Position numbers and translations under genes: made by a program. Under the pieces are notes generated by a model. The model made no database searches and had not been told where the DNA came from. It saw only the letters and a list, made by a program, of their open reading frames with translations. A stretch of 64,000 nt of DNA from contig NADL03000492.1 of assembly GCA_002205965.3 (NCBI GenBank), forward strand, positions 1,488,001-1,552,000, read 5' to 3'. The stretch's first letter is position 1, and each line of letters opens with the position of its first letter. Below, piece by piece: positions 1-11,242 of the stretch. This DNA is from Kappaphycus alvarezii (Eukaryota; Rhodophyta; Florideophyceae; Gigartinales; Solieriaceae).

Positions 1-493
1 TCTAACGAAAAATTGTGCTTATGTATTAGCGCAATTTCCAAAGGACCATTGTGCTCTTGTAATGTCAGTCAATGTCGTGCATTAATGTAATACTAAGGTA
101 CTAAACATTACAATATTTCAAAACGTTTACGGCTTCACAAAATTTATGTGGAAACAATGCAAATTTGTAATACCAAACATTTGAATACTTCATTGGCCGT
201 TTGTAATATCGAAAAAGAGAACAGATTAATGTCTTGTTGAAGTATCAGGATTTTTTTGATGCAATATTACTTTGAAGTAATGTAGTTTGTATTAGTTTAG
301 AAAACTTCTGTATCGTTCTTGCTTTTATTGGTTCATTATTCTGCTGGAACTATGATGAAGCAATATTCTGATGCAATTTTCAAATTTTCTTCGATGCAAT
401 GTAATAATCAAGTTCCGTTTTTGGGTCGTTCTGATTCATAATGAAGATTTCGGTGATGCATTACCGTATTGCATTGGCACAATTTTCATGGAA
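1..493. other. AT-rich stretch, no gene seen
   Basis: No open frame with coding character. The word GATGCAAT recurs (near 258, 369 and 393), which may be the trace of an old repeat. It lies just beyond the 3' end of the minus-strand transposase relic and could hold that element's terminus, but I could not find a matching inverted end. Confidence 0.4.
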
Positions 494-3400
494 TCAAATC
501 ATGCATGATTTCAAACAATTCTGTATCGTCCAGTCTACCCAAGATGAGTCGGATAGCCTTCCGTAGTGCTCAGGACATGGTTTTGTCCCCCTTAATGACG
601 CTCTTGCTATGTTTGATGATTTTCTTTCCAAGATCAAATTTGCAGTTACATCAGAACTGTGAACAGTTGCAACCCTTCTTACGGTAGGTACGAATTCTAA
701 GAGCCTCAATCTTGATGATGAACAGCTAAATACATTATTACCTGAGGACGTTTGTTTGACAAAACCCATGCAGACCCATTTCATCTCCACAAATCCCAAG
801 CAATGCAACAATCTGCTGCTAGCCATCACCATTATGAGCAGACGGAACCAACCTTCTCTCACTTCCACCTGCTCTCACTATTACTGGAATTGCATCTCCT
901 TCCTCAACTGCTTGATGAGCATAGGACAGCCTGCCCCCGCTAAACTTCTCAACAGAAAGATAAGGAGCACGTCGAAAAAAAGCCAAACTACTAACCCCAT
1001 GCCTTCCATATCGATCATAAAACAATTTCAATCCATGCATCCCACGTAGCAATAATTTGTCCGGGCGATCTTTCCTTCTGTACAGCGCTTCCTAACCTTG
1101 TTTTTGTTGAGTCAAAACTGAATGCGGTGACTGTCTCAAAATGCTCGTAACAGGTTCCAAGAAAGAACTGGTTAACGCAGCTCTGAATTTCTCCATGAAA
1201 AAATAGGAATCTGCAAGCCTTAAAGCACTCATACCTTTCTCACCTAAAAACAAGCGGAGCAGGCTAGTTTCAGCACATTGTCTCTCTCTCTCTGAACCAT
1301 GAGTCCAGCACATGGTCAACGAGTATATTCTACCCTGCCAATCCATCGCCAATGCATGCTCGACGGCACTCAGATATGCATATGCGTGTGTATTTGTTTC
1401 TAACCAAACTTTAAATGATCTATGTGCAGAATCGAGCACCATTTCCGAGCAGTTTCGTGCATGTCCAAAAAATAGAAATTGTCTGGACACAGAGGTCCAT
1501 AGCACGGTGGCCATTGTAACTATCCAGCACGGAAGCCCTCCCCCATTTAATTCATGAACAGCAGCAGCAGATTTTGTGAAATTTCCAGCCAGCTCTACTC
1601 TGGCTGCTTCCGCTTCCATCTTCTAGTCGGCATTGATTTCTAGGCAACTAATTCCTTCATTTCGATTATCGGACTAGTAATACACGGACACTACCAATTT
1701 CTGCAAATCACAAGGTAATAAGTGTGCTGGATTGCCGGTCTTCTCGTAAAACTGTTTAAACACCGTCGATCCAAACAATAAAACGCACCGTAAAGAACAC
1801 ATTTTAAGAATAATTATCCCTTCATACCGCCCGTTCATGCTCCAATGCAGTATTTTTGTTTGAGCAGGTAGCCCATTGTTTGCAATTCAACTCATGATTA
1901 ACATTTAAGCCTTGACACGCATGTCGTCATTTGTCAACGCTTCAAAAAAAAGAGGAAGGACATTTATGGCAAGCTCTGTATGATCTCCAACAGCTGCGGC
2001 GTTGAAATAAAAATGAAAACAGGCTCGAGAACCGGGATGCCATACTGAGTTTGATGCTTAGGTTTAAGCTGTTTTAAACGATTTGATAACCTTATCATAG
2101 GGAACTTTTCGGCATCTCCATTCGCCTCGCAGTTAAAAAAGTCCCTTCATTACTCCAATAGACATTTTGCAATTTCTAATATAAGACATGCGCTCATCCA
2201 GTCCCGCATAACCCAATCGCCGATTGTGAATCTCAGCCGAGTACAATATTTGTGAGTTCATTCCTCCTTTGCGCTTCCGAAAGGCACATAAACTGCAGAA
2301 TGCATCGGAAATGTGGCATCGTAGATCTTTCATTGCAGAAGCCGCTGGGTAGTCTCCAAAAGTAGAGACCGGATCAATAAATATTCTTACCTTTCTCCCG
2401 TTTGGATCCATACCCAGCACTCCACCAACGGCTGCTTGAGCTATGTCATCTAAAATCAAATTAAGAGCTTGATTAGCATCCAGCCCATCTAGTGTGAGCG
2501 TGAGTTCTGGAGGCCGCAACAGATCGACTAGTACTTGATGAAAGGCCGAGAGGCATCATGTTGCAGCCATTGACTGCGCGAGTGTCAGACAAAGATTTGT
2601 GTTGCTTAAACACGCCAGCATACAAGGCTATTCTGTAGACGATGTAGCCAGTATCATCGCTTAGCACGCCATTGTTTTTAACAATTTCGTTACTTGCGAT
2701 GTTTGGATAACCACTAGAGCCTGCTCACTACAAAAATAATCTCGTAACATTTGCATGTGTTACTTGAATCAGGCCACTTAAGTCGTCGCTTTCGATATCG
2801 TGTAGCCTCATCCATACTATTCTCTCAGCTGTTTGACCATTAGTTTGCCTAATCAGTGAGTTAATCATGACACAAATCAGCCCAGAAGGGCCCGAGTATT
2901 CCTCGGGCCTGATGAGTACACATATATCCCTAGTAAGTGTCTCAACTGTCGACAACATTCCATCCCTGTCAAAAAAGCTTTGTATAGCGCCGGAGATAAA
3001 CTTCTCCGTCTGCAAGAGGTGCGTCAGCGAAGTCCTCATTAGTCTTGATAGTAAACGGTAAACCTCCCACTCACTGTGATACAAATGCCCTGTACTTTCC
3101 GGTAGGCATTTTGATTCTGCAGTAAGGGAAGTTGCACACAATATAATTCCCACAAATCTAGCCATGAGATAATATCAGGGGTTTCCAGCGAGCTCATCGG
3201 CATTATCAACACTTAGGCTCCATCCTCTGCTGCTGATGTTTTCTCCATTTGGCAGTCTTGGGCGTGAACTACATGCAATAGTGATCTCATGTCCATAATT
3301 TGACGGTCGGATAGTCCCACAGACCAGTTCTTACAAACGTGGGCCATAACCTAAAGCAGTAAGTCGATGACTAACAATTGGTGCATCTTCTATCGGCACG

Positions 3401-4466
3401 AAATTTTCCTCTTCCTCCATGTGATTCTCAAATACTTCCTCGTAGAATGTTAATTTCAAAATGTCTACCTTTGTCCATTCAGAAGTCAAGATAATTCGAA
3501 TGCAGTTCTGTGGATGCTGATGACAATCATATGTCTTCATGACACGCGGAGATCGTCCACTCAATATTTATTTCCCCACGCGTTACATTATGTAGCATTC
3601 GTATTTCACTTGATGGGGAAAAAAAGGCAACGAGATCCCTCTCTATTCCGCCGCGAATCGTTTTGTATGTGCTCATACTGAAACTACCGTTAGCAGTTCT
3701 TAATTACATATACGTAAACTCATATTGCTTTACAGATAAACTCAAAATCCCTGTTATCGATGTAAATCCCAGAAGAAGATCTCATGTTAAGACTGAAGCC
3801 ATAAGTTTCTGTAAAAAATTTAGAAATTCCTTGCAATCCGCAGACCTTGAATCTTCTAGGATGGGGTCGACTTCATCTGCGCTGCCTTCAACGGACATAA
3901 TTACTTTTTTACATGCACCTGATTTTTCACTGGCAAACTGAGGAGTGCCATCGGGCTCCGATGCAATTGTATCCTAAAGCCGATGTAACGGGTCAGATCT
4001 GCCCTCCATAGGCTGGATTGAAATGTAAGTTTGATCTGGTTGCCCGTTTCTCAGCTTTTATTCTGCTGTAGATTCTTCATGCCACTCATGCCCTAGAGGT
4101 AGTTAATGATCCTCGAGCCCCTCACTCATTTTGTACGGTAGTTTTTTTGCATGTTTCATTGCCGATCTCGCCATTGTCCTGCATTGCTAGCGCTACTTCC
4201 ATACTATACGTCTCCGACTCCAAATGGGGAACAGCATCAATTTAGGGGATTGCTGCTTGAAAATTTGTCTTTGACAATCGACGCTGACCTTTAAGGCTTG
4301 AGAAAATGCTCTCCTGCATTCGCCACCTTCGTCTCAGATCCTTCTTCATTCTTTCAGAAATGAATGAAACGCCAGCAGTGTGTCGATTAGTATTGTTTCT
4401 CAGTTCTTTGAAGTCGCCTGAGTAGTTCTGGAGGAAGGCGGAGAGATCCGTAGGTTCATGCAACAT
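494..4466 (-). pseudogene. Large broken transposase-like gene (Tnp2/CACTA-like)
   Basis: From about 3564 to 494 one minus-strand reading frame can be followed for roughly 1,000 codons with about a dozen internal stops and one clear frameshift near 2530. A further in-frame block lies at 4466-4242, probably the N-terminus. The core (about 2667-2133) has IALYAGVFKQ, LSDTRAVNGC, a PLGL turn, RKVRIFIDP, then FGDYPAASAM and CSLC. This order (a short D/G-containing strand, R-rich turn, GDxPA, CxxC) is the layout of Tnp2/transposase_21 proteins of CACTA-type DNA transposons. The first acidic residue appears lost (YAG where YADG is expected). The C-terminal part ends with LGRLDDTELFEIMHDLIP just before 494. 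Assignment rests on architecture only; the reading frame itself is well supported because coding character continues across the stops. Confidence 0.55.
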
Positions 4467-5339
4467 GTTACTGTATCACATATACCAAATTCGCCGACTG
4501 GTTCATACGACCATTTTTGATCTATTTTCGACTGGGGCTGTGCCGCTTTATTTCAAACTGTTGGCGCTCGGGCTCTGTTTTGGTGGCATGGTGTCCTTTC
4601 GCGTATCTTTTATCATAAAGCGGTCTAATGTATTTCGACAAGCAAAAATGTCCTCGATTGAAGACTCAATTTAGGACATGCTCATATTCCAAGAACGAAA
4701 ATATTACTGAAAAAAAATACTGGGCCACGTGGAATCCACTTGTCTTTCTCCTCCATGGTACAATGATGATGCGATTTGGCCAGAATTCTTAAATTTCATA
4801 ACCTAGCATACACCCAAAGTATCACCTTTCCTATGCATATTCAGTGTTGGGTTTCATGACTCTTCGCACACTCGTGAAATGCAAATAGGTTGATTTTTGA
4901 CGCTTACAATAGCATTCATGAAACATATGAAAACCTATAATCCAACAACAGTACTGTATATATTCAGTGATTCCTTCTTAAGCACATAAAAAGTTTCATT
5001 GCATACGGTACGCGTCCACCGAAAGCAAAAACTGCGAAATTGAGCCATATATGAAAAATTGACCGTTTCCCGCATATCATATGCACAATGTCAAAGACGG
5101 CCGATTTTTTAGTTAAAAAGATGAAACAAAAATTTATGATAACTTCTTACACAAGTCGGCCGGGGACAGCAGCGAACATTTCAACCTATCCTCGGCACTG
5201 GTGAATGTGCAATATAGTGTTTTATGGTTAAAATCAAGCGTTTCTTGGACACGTCACGAATGCAGACAAGCGGAATATGCACTATGCAAGGATACATATC
5301 AAGAGAGGCCTAAGAGACCTAAAAAGCAAGATTGAGGCT

Positions 5340-5678
5340 TCATTGTCCCTTGAAGTCAGTTCGTAATCTTAAAAAATCCTCAATGCGCGTCTGCGGATGC
5401 TGCTCACAGCCCGTCATCCTAATGATGTTCTGAACGTGACGCAGGCCCCTAAAACATGCACTTAGTTCCGGTGAGTTGCTTTCAACTATAATTTTCGCCA
5501 ATTCAATAGCCTTCTGCTGCTCTGAAAAACTGAGCAACCCTGTTTCAGTGTCAGGTTTTAGACGTCTCAACTGATGCTGCAATCGTCGAAGGTATATTGA
5601 GTGAGCTTGACGGTGATCCGATGGACTGTCGAGAGACTTAAAAACCTGGTACTGAAACAGAATTTTCCTGCCTCTCAT
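5340..5678 (-). CDS. Unrecognised 112-aa ORF
   Basis: This ORF has a true ATG and an uninterrupted frame. The protein is Arg/Lys/Gln-rich in its first half (likely helical, with LRRLQHQLRRL) and ends with a segment containing ELAKIIVES, ELSACFRGLRHVQNII and IEDFLRL. That last segment is repeated on the opposite strand at 5700-5850, so it was probably part of a conserved protein end rather than chance. It lies upstream of the N-terminal end of the large transposase relic on the same strand, so it may belong to the same element. I do not recognise the family, and it could be a fragment of a longer broken gene. Confidence 0.4.
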   Translation of the reverse strand: MRGRKILFQYQVFKSLDSPSDHRQAHSIYLRRLQHQLRRLKPDTETGLLSFSEQQKAIELAKIIVESNSPELSACFRGLRHVQNIIRMTGCEQHPQTRIEDFLRLRTDFKGQ

Positions 5679-5850
5679 AGCAGAAAACAGTTACTGCATT
5701 GGTAAAAATAACTGTGGAAAGCCATTCACTGGAGCTTAGTGGATGCCTCAAAGACCTGCTTCATGTGTAGAACACCATTGCTCTGTCAGCGATTGAACAG
5801 CACATGCGGATGCACATTGAAGACTTCTTGAAAAGTAAGAAGTAAATGCA
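5340..5850. repeat. Inverted duplication of a peptide-coding segment
   Basis: The minus strand at about 5540-5340 and the plus strand at about 5700-5850 encode related peptides: KIIVESNSPELSACFRGL against KITVESHSLELSGCLKDL, both followed by a His-Val step, EQH and IEDFL. The arms face each other with about 160 bp between them. Protein-level similarity with DNA divergence points to an old inverted copy, either paired ends of a transposon or a nested insertion. Confidence 0.6.
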
Positions 5851-6261
5851 GTGAAAAGTAGAGCCTTAGTCATGTTTCTTGGCCTCTAAGGCCTCTTTTG
5901 TCACATTTCTCGACTTACTAGGGCACTACTAGTAGTACTGCATATCCCGAATGTGTTTCAACTATGTCCACGAAAAGTATGCCAATTAAGCGGGAATCAA
6001 TATACCGTAATTCTCGGGTACATTTCGCTAAACGCATCGGGATGCAGCAATAGACTCCTGTGTTGACCATACCGTCCCCTGCTGGGTGAATAAAAATTGC
6101 TTCACCTATACTGATCCAACACAGTCATTGATCCCCAGGATGCTCATCTCCAAGCAATAGTCACCTATTACTTAAAGCATTTATTTCTTTTAAAACACTT
6201 TGGCTAACTCTTTAAAGAGTTTTCGCACAATCAAAACCAGTAAGTAACTAGAAAGTAACTA
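5851..6261. other. No gene seen
   Basis: AT-rich sequence between the inverted duplication and the next coding fragment. No recognisable ORF, tRNA or terminal repeat. A GTAAGT word near 6241 just ahead of the next frame could be an old splice donor, but no partner exon was found. Confidence 0.35.
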
Positions 6262-7027
6262 TTGGATGATACTTACGAAAGCTGTGTGAGCGAAGATGAA
6301 GAAAACTCCACGACGACTATCTTGAACGAACAGGGCGCAAGCGGCTTGAAAAAGCTCACCCTATGTCGCTTTTTAACTTTCCCTGTGCTTCAGGGTGCCG
6401 TCTTTGTGGCTAATTATCATTTAGCCAGCGGTAATATTTATATAATAAGTACCAATGTTCATACTTATGATCATACCAGAAGGGGGCCAGATTTTGGCTG
6501 AGTTACTACCTGAAACGTTAACTAGGCTACTTTACGGGGTGTTCTGGTCTAAGCTACACACCAAGATGACCAATCAAGTGTTGGCAATTCAAATTGATGT
6601 GGGCATCAATGATAGCAATAGGGGTGTACCTGCATTCAACACAGATACGCCTCGAGCCAGCATTTTGAAGAGACCACGCACTAAAGTTCAGACACGGGCT
6701 TGGCGTTATCTACAGCTACAAATCCCTATGCAACTCTACAGCGTGTTTCTTAATCAAGCTGGCCGGCCTTTGCTGGGTGTTGAAACACCCGTTCCTCATC
6801 AAAAGCCGCGGTTTCTGTCGGCCATATATCATCGCGCGACCCCTTTTGGACCGACCCTAGAGGTAACCCAGGAAAATCTGCGGCGAATGACGTCACAATT
6901 TAGCACCCGTTCAACGAGAGCTGGTGCAAGGTCGATCTCTTCCTTTCCTCGACCCTCTTGGAAAACTCGTCACTCAGTACCCATCAATGGGGAGCTTTCT
7001 CAGACACCACATCCACCTCCGCAATAA
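6262..7027 (+). pseudogene. Unrecognised coding fragment, frameshifted
   Basis: Two overlapping open frames (6262-6501 and 6455-7027) may be one gene with a frameshift near 6460. The first part is acidic and Ser/Thr-rich at its start (SEDEENSTTT) and then hydrophobic. The second (190 codons, ATG at 6455) is basic and Pro/Arg/Ser-rich towards its end (RPSWKTRHSVPINGELSQ) and looks disordered. No domain is recognisable. It sits between relics of transposon genes, so an accessory transposon protein is the simplest guess. The length of the second frame makes some coding history likely, but it could be a chance ORF. Confidence 0.3.
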
Positions 7028-7612
7028 ACTCTACTATCTACTTCAGCACACATCCGCTCTGCTCCTCCCTGAGCCCGAAACTAAAAGTCAAATCTATATT
7101 TATTTTTTATTCTAGACCCGAATAGTGTACCTACAGTAGAGCACGATTCAGAGGCCTACTTGTTAATAGTGGCCTTACAGTATCACAATGCCCCTTACCA
7201 ACTAAAAAAATACACGAAAGATTGAGCGTCAAAGTTCCGATTCGCATATCACAACTGTCCAACCCATGCAAACCGAAATTGCGGTAAAAGCAGTGCACAC
7301 TATCACTGTCCCAACACCAGCTTATTCTGAACGCGTGAAGGCTCTCTGGATCTGAACATTCAATCGCAGGACAAGCTTTACCCTATCTTGGGCGAAAAAA
7401 TAGTTCTGCGTTTTCATTATCTCAAGAAGCCTGCTTCCAATTAATGACATCCAACAACATCGGCCATTCCGGGTTTTCTTGTTTAAGAAACATGCTCATA
7501 GCACAACTCATGCCAGTGAACAAACTCAAAGGAAGATTACAATTATTTGAGGACCACTTGGCTCCCCTTAGTATTCTCAATACTTGTGTAAGCTATGCTT
7601 CCTGTGATTTAT
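7028..7612. other. No gene seen
   Basis: Contains a 78-codon plus-strand open frame (7444-7680) with no coding signature. No repeats or RNA genes were recognised. Confidence 0.3.
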
Positions 7613-8382
7613 CTAATGGAAGGTCTTTATCATCATATTGTATACCCCCAGCCAGTTCAAAAAGCTCCTTCTCGATGTGAACATTACATGTGCCTCTTCA
7701 AGGCTTACGGAAGGTTGATCAATGTCGACTAAAGATGGAAAAAAACGAACATCATCGTTAACTGCACTCGCAAAACAAGTTATTTCTCTGACAAAGTACT
7801 GAAACATGCAATAATCACATGAATATACCATGGTTATTGCCAACCTATGAAGCACAGTTCCAATTCCGTCCTCAGCAGGGAATCCTCCAATCCTTAAGGG
7901 ATATTATATTGCAGACAGAACGTCAACCTTGGCTCGAATACGAAAAGCATTCACTCTTTCATCAATGATTTCAGCGTGACTACATATATGTGAATTAATG
8001 AGCTCCCTCCCTAGAGCAGCAACTCTGCGAAGTATATGTCCTTGCGCATCTCTAATTGATCTAATTTCAGCTGTTGTGGCGGGTGACTGCGCCTGAGCCT
8101 GTTGCGAGTGACATGCCCGAGTACGGCGACCACGTACTGCAGTTCCCACAGTTTACATTCTTTTGCCTCTTCGGCCCGGTATACCTCCATATTCCTCATC
8201 CATGTTTTCTCTGTCCTCTGGTGAAAAGATTCAATCCCCTCGGTCTTGCTTCCCTTTTTCATCAAATTCCCTTTTTCATCAAATTCCAAGAGAAATATTT
8301 GCCCTTCGGGAAACTGAACCAACGACCGTTGCTTGACATAGTTTCGGGTACTTTCAAAAATAAAATACCCTGTTGCTAGCAC
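7613..8382 (-). pseudogene. Unrecognised broken gene, left arm of a divergent pair
   Basis: The minus strand carries 8382-8011 in one frame and then 8149-7904 and 7855-7613 in a second frame that continues through a stop at 7904. The protein would be about 250 residues: a charged N-terminal part (LLEFDEKGNLMKKGSK), a Gln/Ala/Arg segment, then a helical stretch (EIRSIRDAQGHILRRVAALG) with coiled-coil-like spacing, and a hydrophobic end with CDYCMF. One frameshift (near 8100) and one stop break it. It runs away from the 9016-11242 gene across about 630 bp that would hold a shared promoter region. No family recognised; a transposon accessory gene is possible. Confidence 0.4.
8251..8284. repeat. 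Perfect 17-bp tandem duplication
   Basis: TCCCTTTTTCATCAAAT occurs twice back to back inside the minus-strand broken gene. The unit is not a multiple of three, so the duplication itself would shift the frame and may be one of the lesions. Confidence 0.8.
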
Positions 8383-9015
8383 TTTGTCTCCAGATGAAAC
8401 TGGGTGAACTTCTTCCAGAAGTGTTGGTCACCAAAAGTTCCACTGTCCGATGTTAAATGATACGGGAATGAGCTCTGAAGGTTCTGGAAGTTGGCATCTT
8501 TTTGGCATACTAATGAAATCGTAGTGAAAATCAAGTGAGTAAAAAGCTCAGGGGAGGCAGTTGATTACGAACTGCAATCAAGCGGACCAAGAACTCGGTA
8601 TTAGGAAGATGGGGAACTGTAGGAGAGGAGATCGGGAATGTTCAGACTTTGAGGTGGGTGTGCAGAAATTGCGCAGAATACCCCGTTATAAACGGAATGA
8701 CAATCCTATCGTCTATAAAAAGAACTTAGTGTAAATGCTTATAAGAACGATTCCAAAGGCACTTCTGCTCTCAATTTTAGCACAGAACTGGTTTTTAAAA
8801 AAAGCTTGCTAACATGATCTTTCTAACGGGAGAGAGATGCTTGAGATTACATCACATTTCCAAGTCATATGCATTTAGTCAAACCCGTGGCCCAAACTTC
8901 GGTCTACTTCATCCATCTTTTCTCTACCCATCATTTCTTCCGTATCACTCGCAAGTATCCGAGATACATGCGAGCTCCCGATCTAGTCGCGATTTGTGTT
9001 GTTTGAGAAAGTATT
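8383..9015. other. Intergenic region between divergent broken genes
   Basis: AT-rich, no coding signal. Its position between two outward-facing broken genes suggests it held a bidirectional promoter. No clear TATA or initiator could be assigned. Confidence 0.3.
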
Positions 9016-11242
9016 ATGAATAAGCGCATGAACAACGGATCACTGTAATCTGCCCCAGATGCCAAGAAATCAAGGGCCAGAAAGTCTTTGAGAGCAACTG
9101 CAACTGTGGTTGCGAACAAATCACGAAATTTCTCTCCCCGAACTCTGCCTCGGCGGCAGTCGACCAGCAAGGCGAATTACTCCATAAGAAAAGGCTCACC
9201 CGCGCAAGTTTCTCCTAAATCAACCAGCTCGCTTGAGGATTTTCAATCTAATGATGGCAGAGCCAACATAATGCCGCATGAAAAATTTCGTTCTAAGAGA
9301 TCAAAAAGTTCAGTGGACACTCCGCCGGAGGTTACTGACGGTTTTCATGAAATATCTCGTACTATTGTAGGAAGCAGAGAACATAGAATAGACATCCCTG
9401 GATTCCCACCTCGGCAACCGGAAGAGTCTTCTGCGATAGATAAACCTGTTCCAGCAACACCTGAAGCAAGAGACCGCAGGCACAGCGTCAGATGATCTGA
9501 TTCCGGGCAAGGGAGGGACAGTGTTCGCTCAACTCTTCTTTCCCTATCTCCGCTGACGACTGTCCCAGTTAGATCACGGAAAAACGCCACTGGCTCTGTT
9601 CAAAGAAGAGAGCTGCTCAGCTTTTCAAACAGAGTAGCTAGGGTTGAGGAGGACATGGTCGGCATCCTAACATGTATGGGAAACATGAGAAAAATGCTTG
9701 AGACACATCTCAGCCGTGGCGGCAGCTCTATTGACCCCAGAAAAGCCAAATACGAAAAGGGCGTCAATCATATTAGACAGTATGAAGAAATCATGGATGA
9801 GCGGTTGCCATATTGGGATGTTTCCTACAGTACTGTCAACCTTGCATCATTCCTTTACAAAGCCGTAGTCTCCATCATTCTGAAGTTTATGGTGGATAAC
9901 AACATTTACAGTTGAGGCTTTTGGCAGAGTGCTAGAGGTACTTTATTGGTCTAAGAAGAATGACGAGAGTAAAAAGGTGTTTAAGGGATTGTAGGCAAAG
10001 CAGAATCTAGAGTTCCGACACTTGGTCATGAAGAGGGTTCACCGACATGCTCGATTAAATACTTTTGGTGAATTTCTACCTATGAGTACTAGAGACAATT
10101 CTACCGATGCGGTATCTAACGAAGGGACGGAAGGTGCTTCCCAAGTGGTTGCGAAAGGAGGAATCAATCGAGGAAAACACCATTGCTCCGTATGTGAGCA
10201 ACGAACATATTGAAAAAATTTGTCAAATGAAGCAGACTTTAGGGTATGGCCGTGAAATATATGGTCGTAGGAAAAGCATCGCAACGGGCGCTCGCGTGAA
10301 AAGGGAGGATGATGGCTTATACGTAATTTCACAGCTGTATTCAACAACTATTAACGCTCTTAATTCAGTCAGGAAGGAAGTTCGTGAGAGTATCTTCTAC
10401 GCTGTTTGATATCTATTCGTCTATTGGTAGAAGTAAATTAAATGAGCTGTGCATGACTTTGAAATCACGCTTGCAATGAGGGGCTACGCTACAGTGATTC
10501 AGCAATCTGCAAAAGACATTCCGCACGTTTTGAGTTACTCTGATACTGCAAAGCTCAGCTTGAGTGATTAGAAAAACCAAAACAGGGATACGTATATATC
10601 ATTTGTACATTCCAGAAATGATGTTTGTCTTATGCCAGAGCACGACGTTTTAGTGAAACCAGCAGGCAAAAAGGGTGCCCTTCGTAAGCATAGAGGGACA
10701 CTGAGGACGAAATTGACACGCTACATTGATCTCATCGACGTAGCGGCTTTCTTCGTTCGCTGATTCTGCTCTTTCGAGAAGCAAATGGCCATTTTTGATA
10801 TGCGGGCATACCTATAAACGCTCTCTTACGGCTCTCTATGCAATTTCGAAACTGCTGATATCTGTACTCAGAGCCGTGGGCACTATACATAAAAAGACAC
10901 TCATTTATTCCAGCGAGGGGGACTTCAATAAAGGGGATGAAGAAGGTGGTTCAGAAAACCTTGAATGGACTGAAAAGTGGTTGCCTACGTGTAGGTGCAT
11001 TTTTGACATATTAATGTCACATTAATGTCAGCTAATGGTCCTATGAGTTGGTATTTGTCTGCAGTGACATGTGCAGTTCAATAGGAAACGTATATTGCTG
11101 AAAAAATGGCGAGATTTGTTCAGCTTCGGGGGATAGGGATTCTGATGGGGAACATCCTCCTCCTTCCGACGACGACTATACGGATGGTGTCGATTTAAAT
11201 GCTGTCTTGGATGAGGATGTCGCAGAAGAAGAAGATATTTGA
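9016..11242 (+). pseudogene. Unrecognised ~740-codon broken gene with acidic C-terminus
   Basis: An ATG at 9016 opens a frame that runs to 9915 with stops at about 9046 and 9493. Coding character then continues in shifting frames to a stop at 11240-11242. The N-terminal 150 residues are basic and Ser/Pro-rich (disordered). A helical part follows (RVARVEEDMVGILTCMGNMR), then KYEKGVNHIRQYEEIMDERL. The middle holds YVSNEHIEKICQMKQTLGYG and LYVISQLYSTTINALNSVRK. The C-terminus is strongly acidic (PPPSDDDYTDGVDLNAVLDE, then AEEEDI and a stop). A basic disordered head and an acidic tail suggest a nucleic-acid-binding structural or accessory protein of a mobile element. No homologous family recognised. 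Several frameshifts after 9915 make internal boundaries uncertain. Confidence 0.5.
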
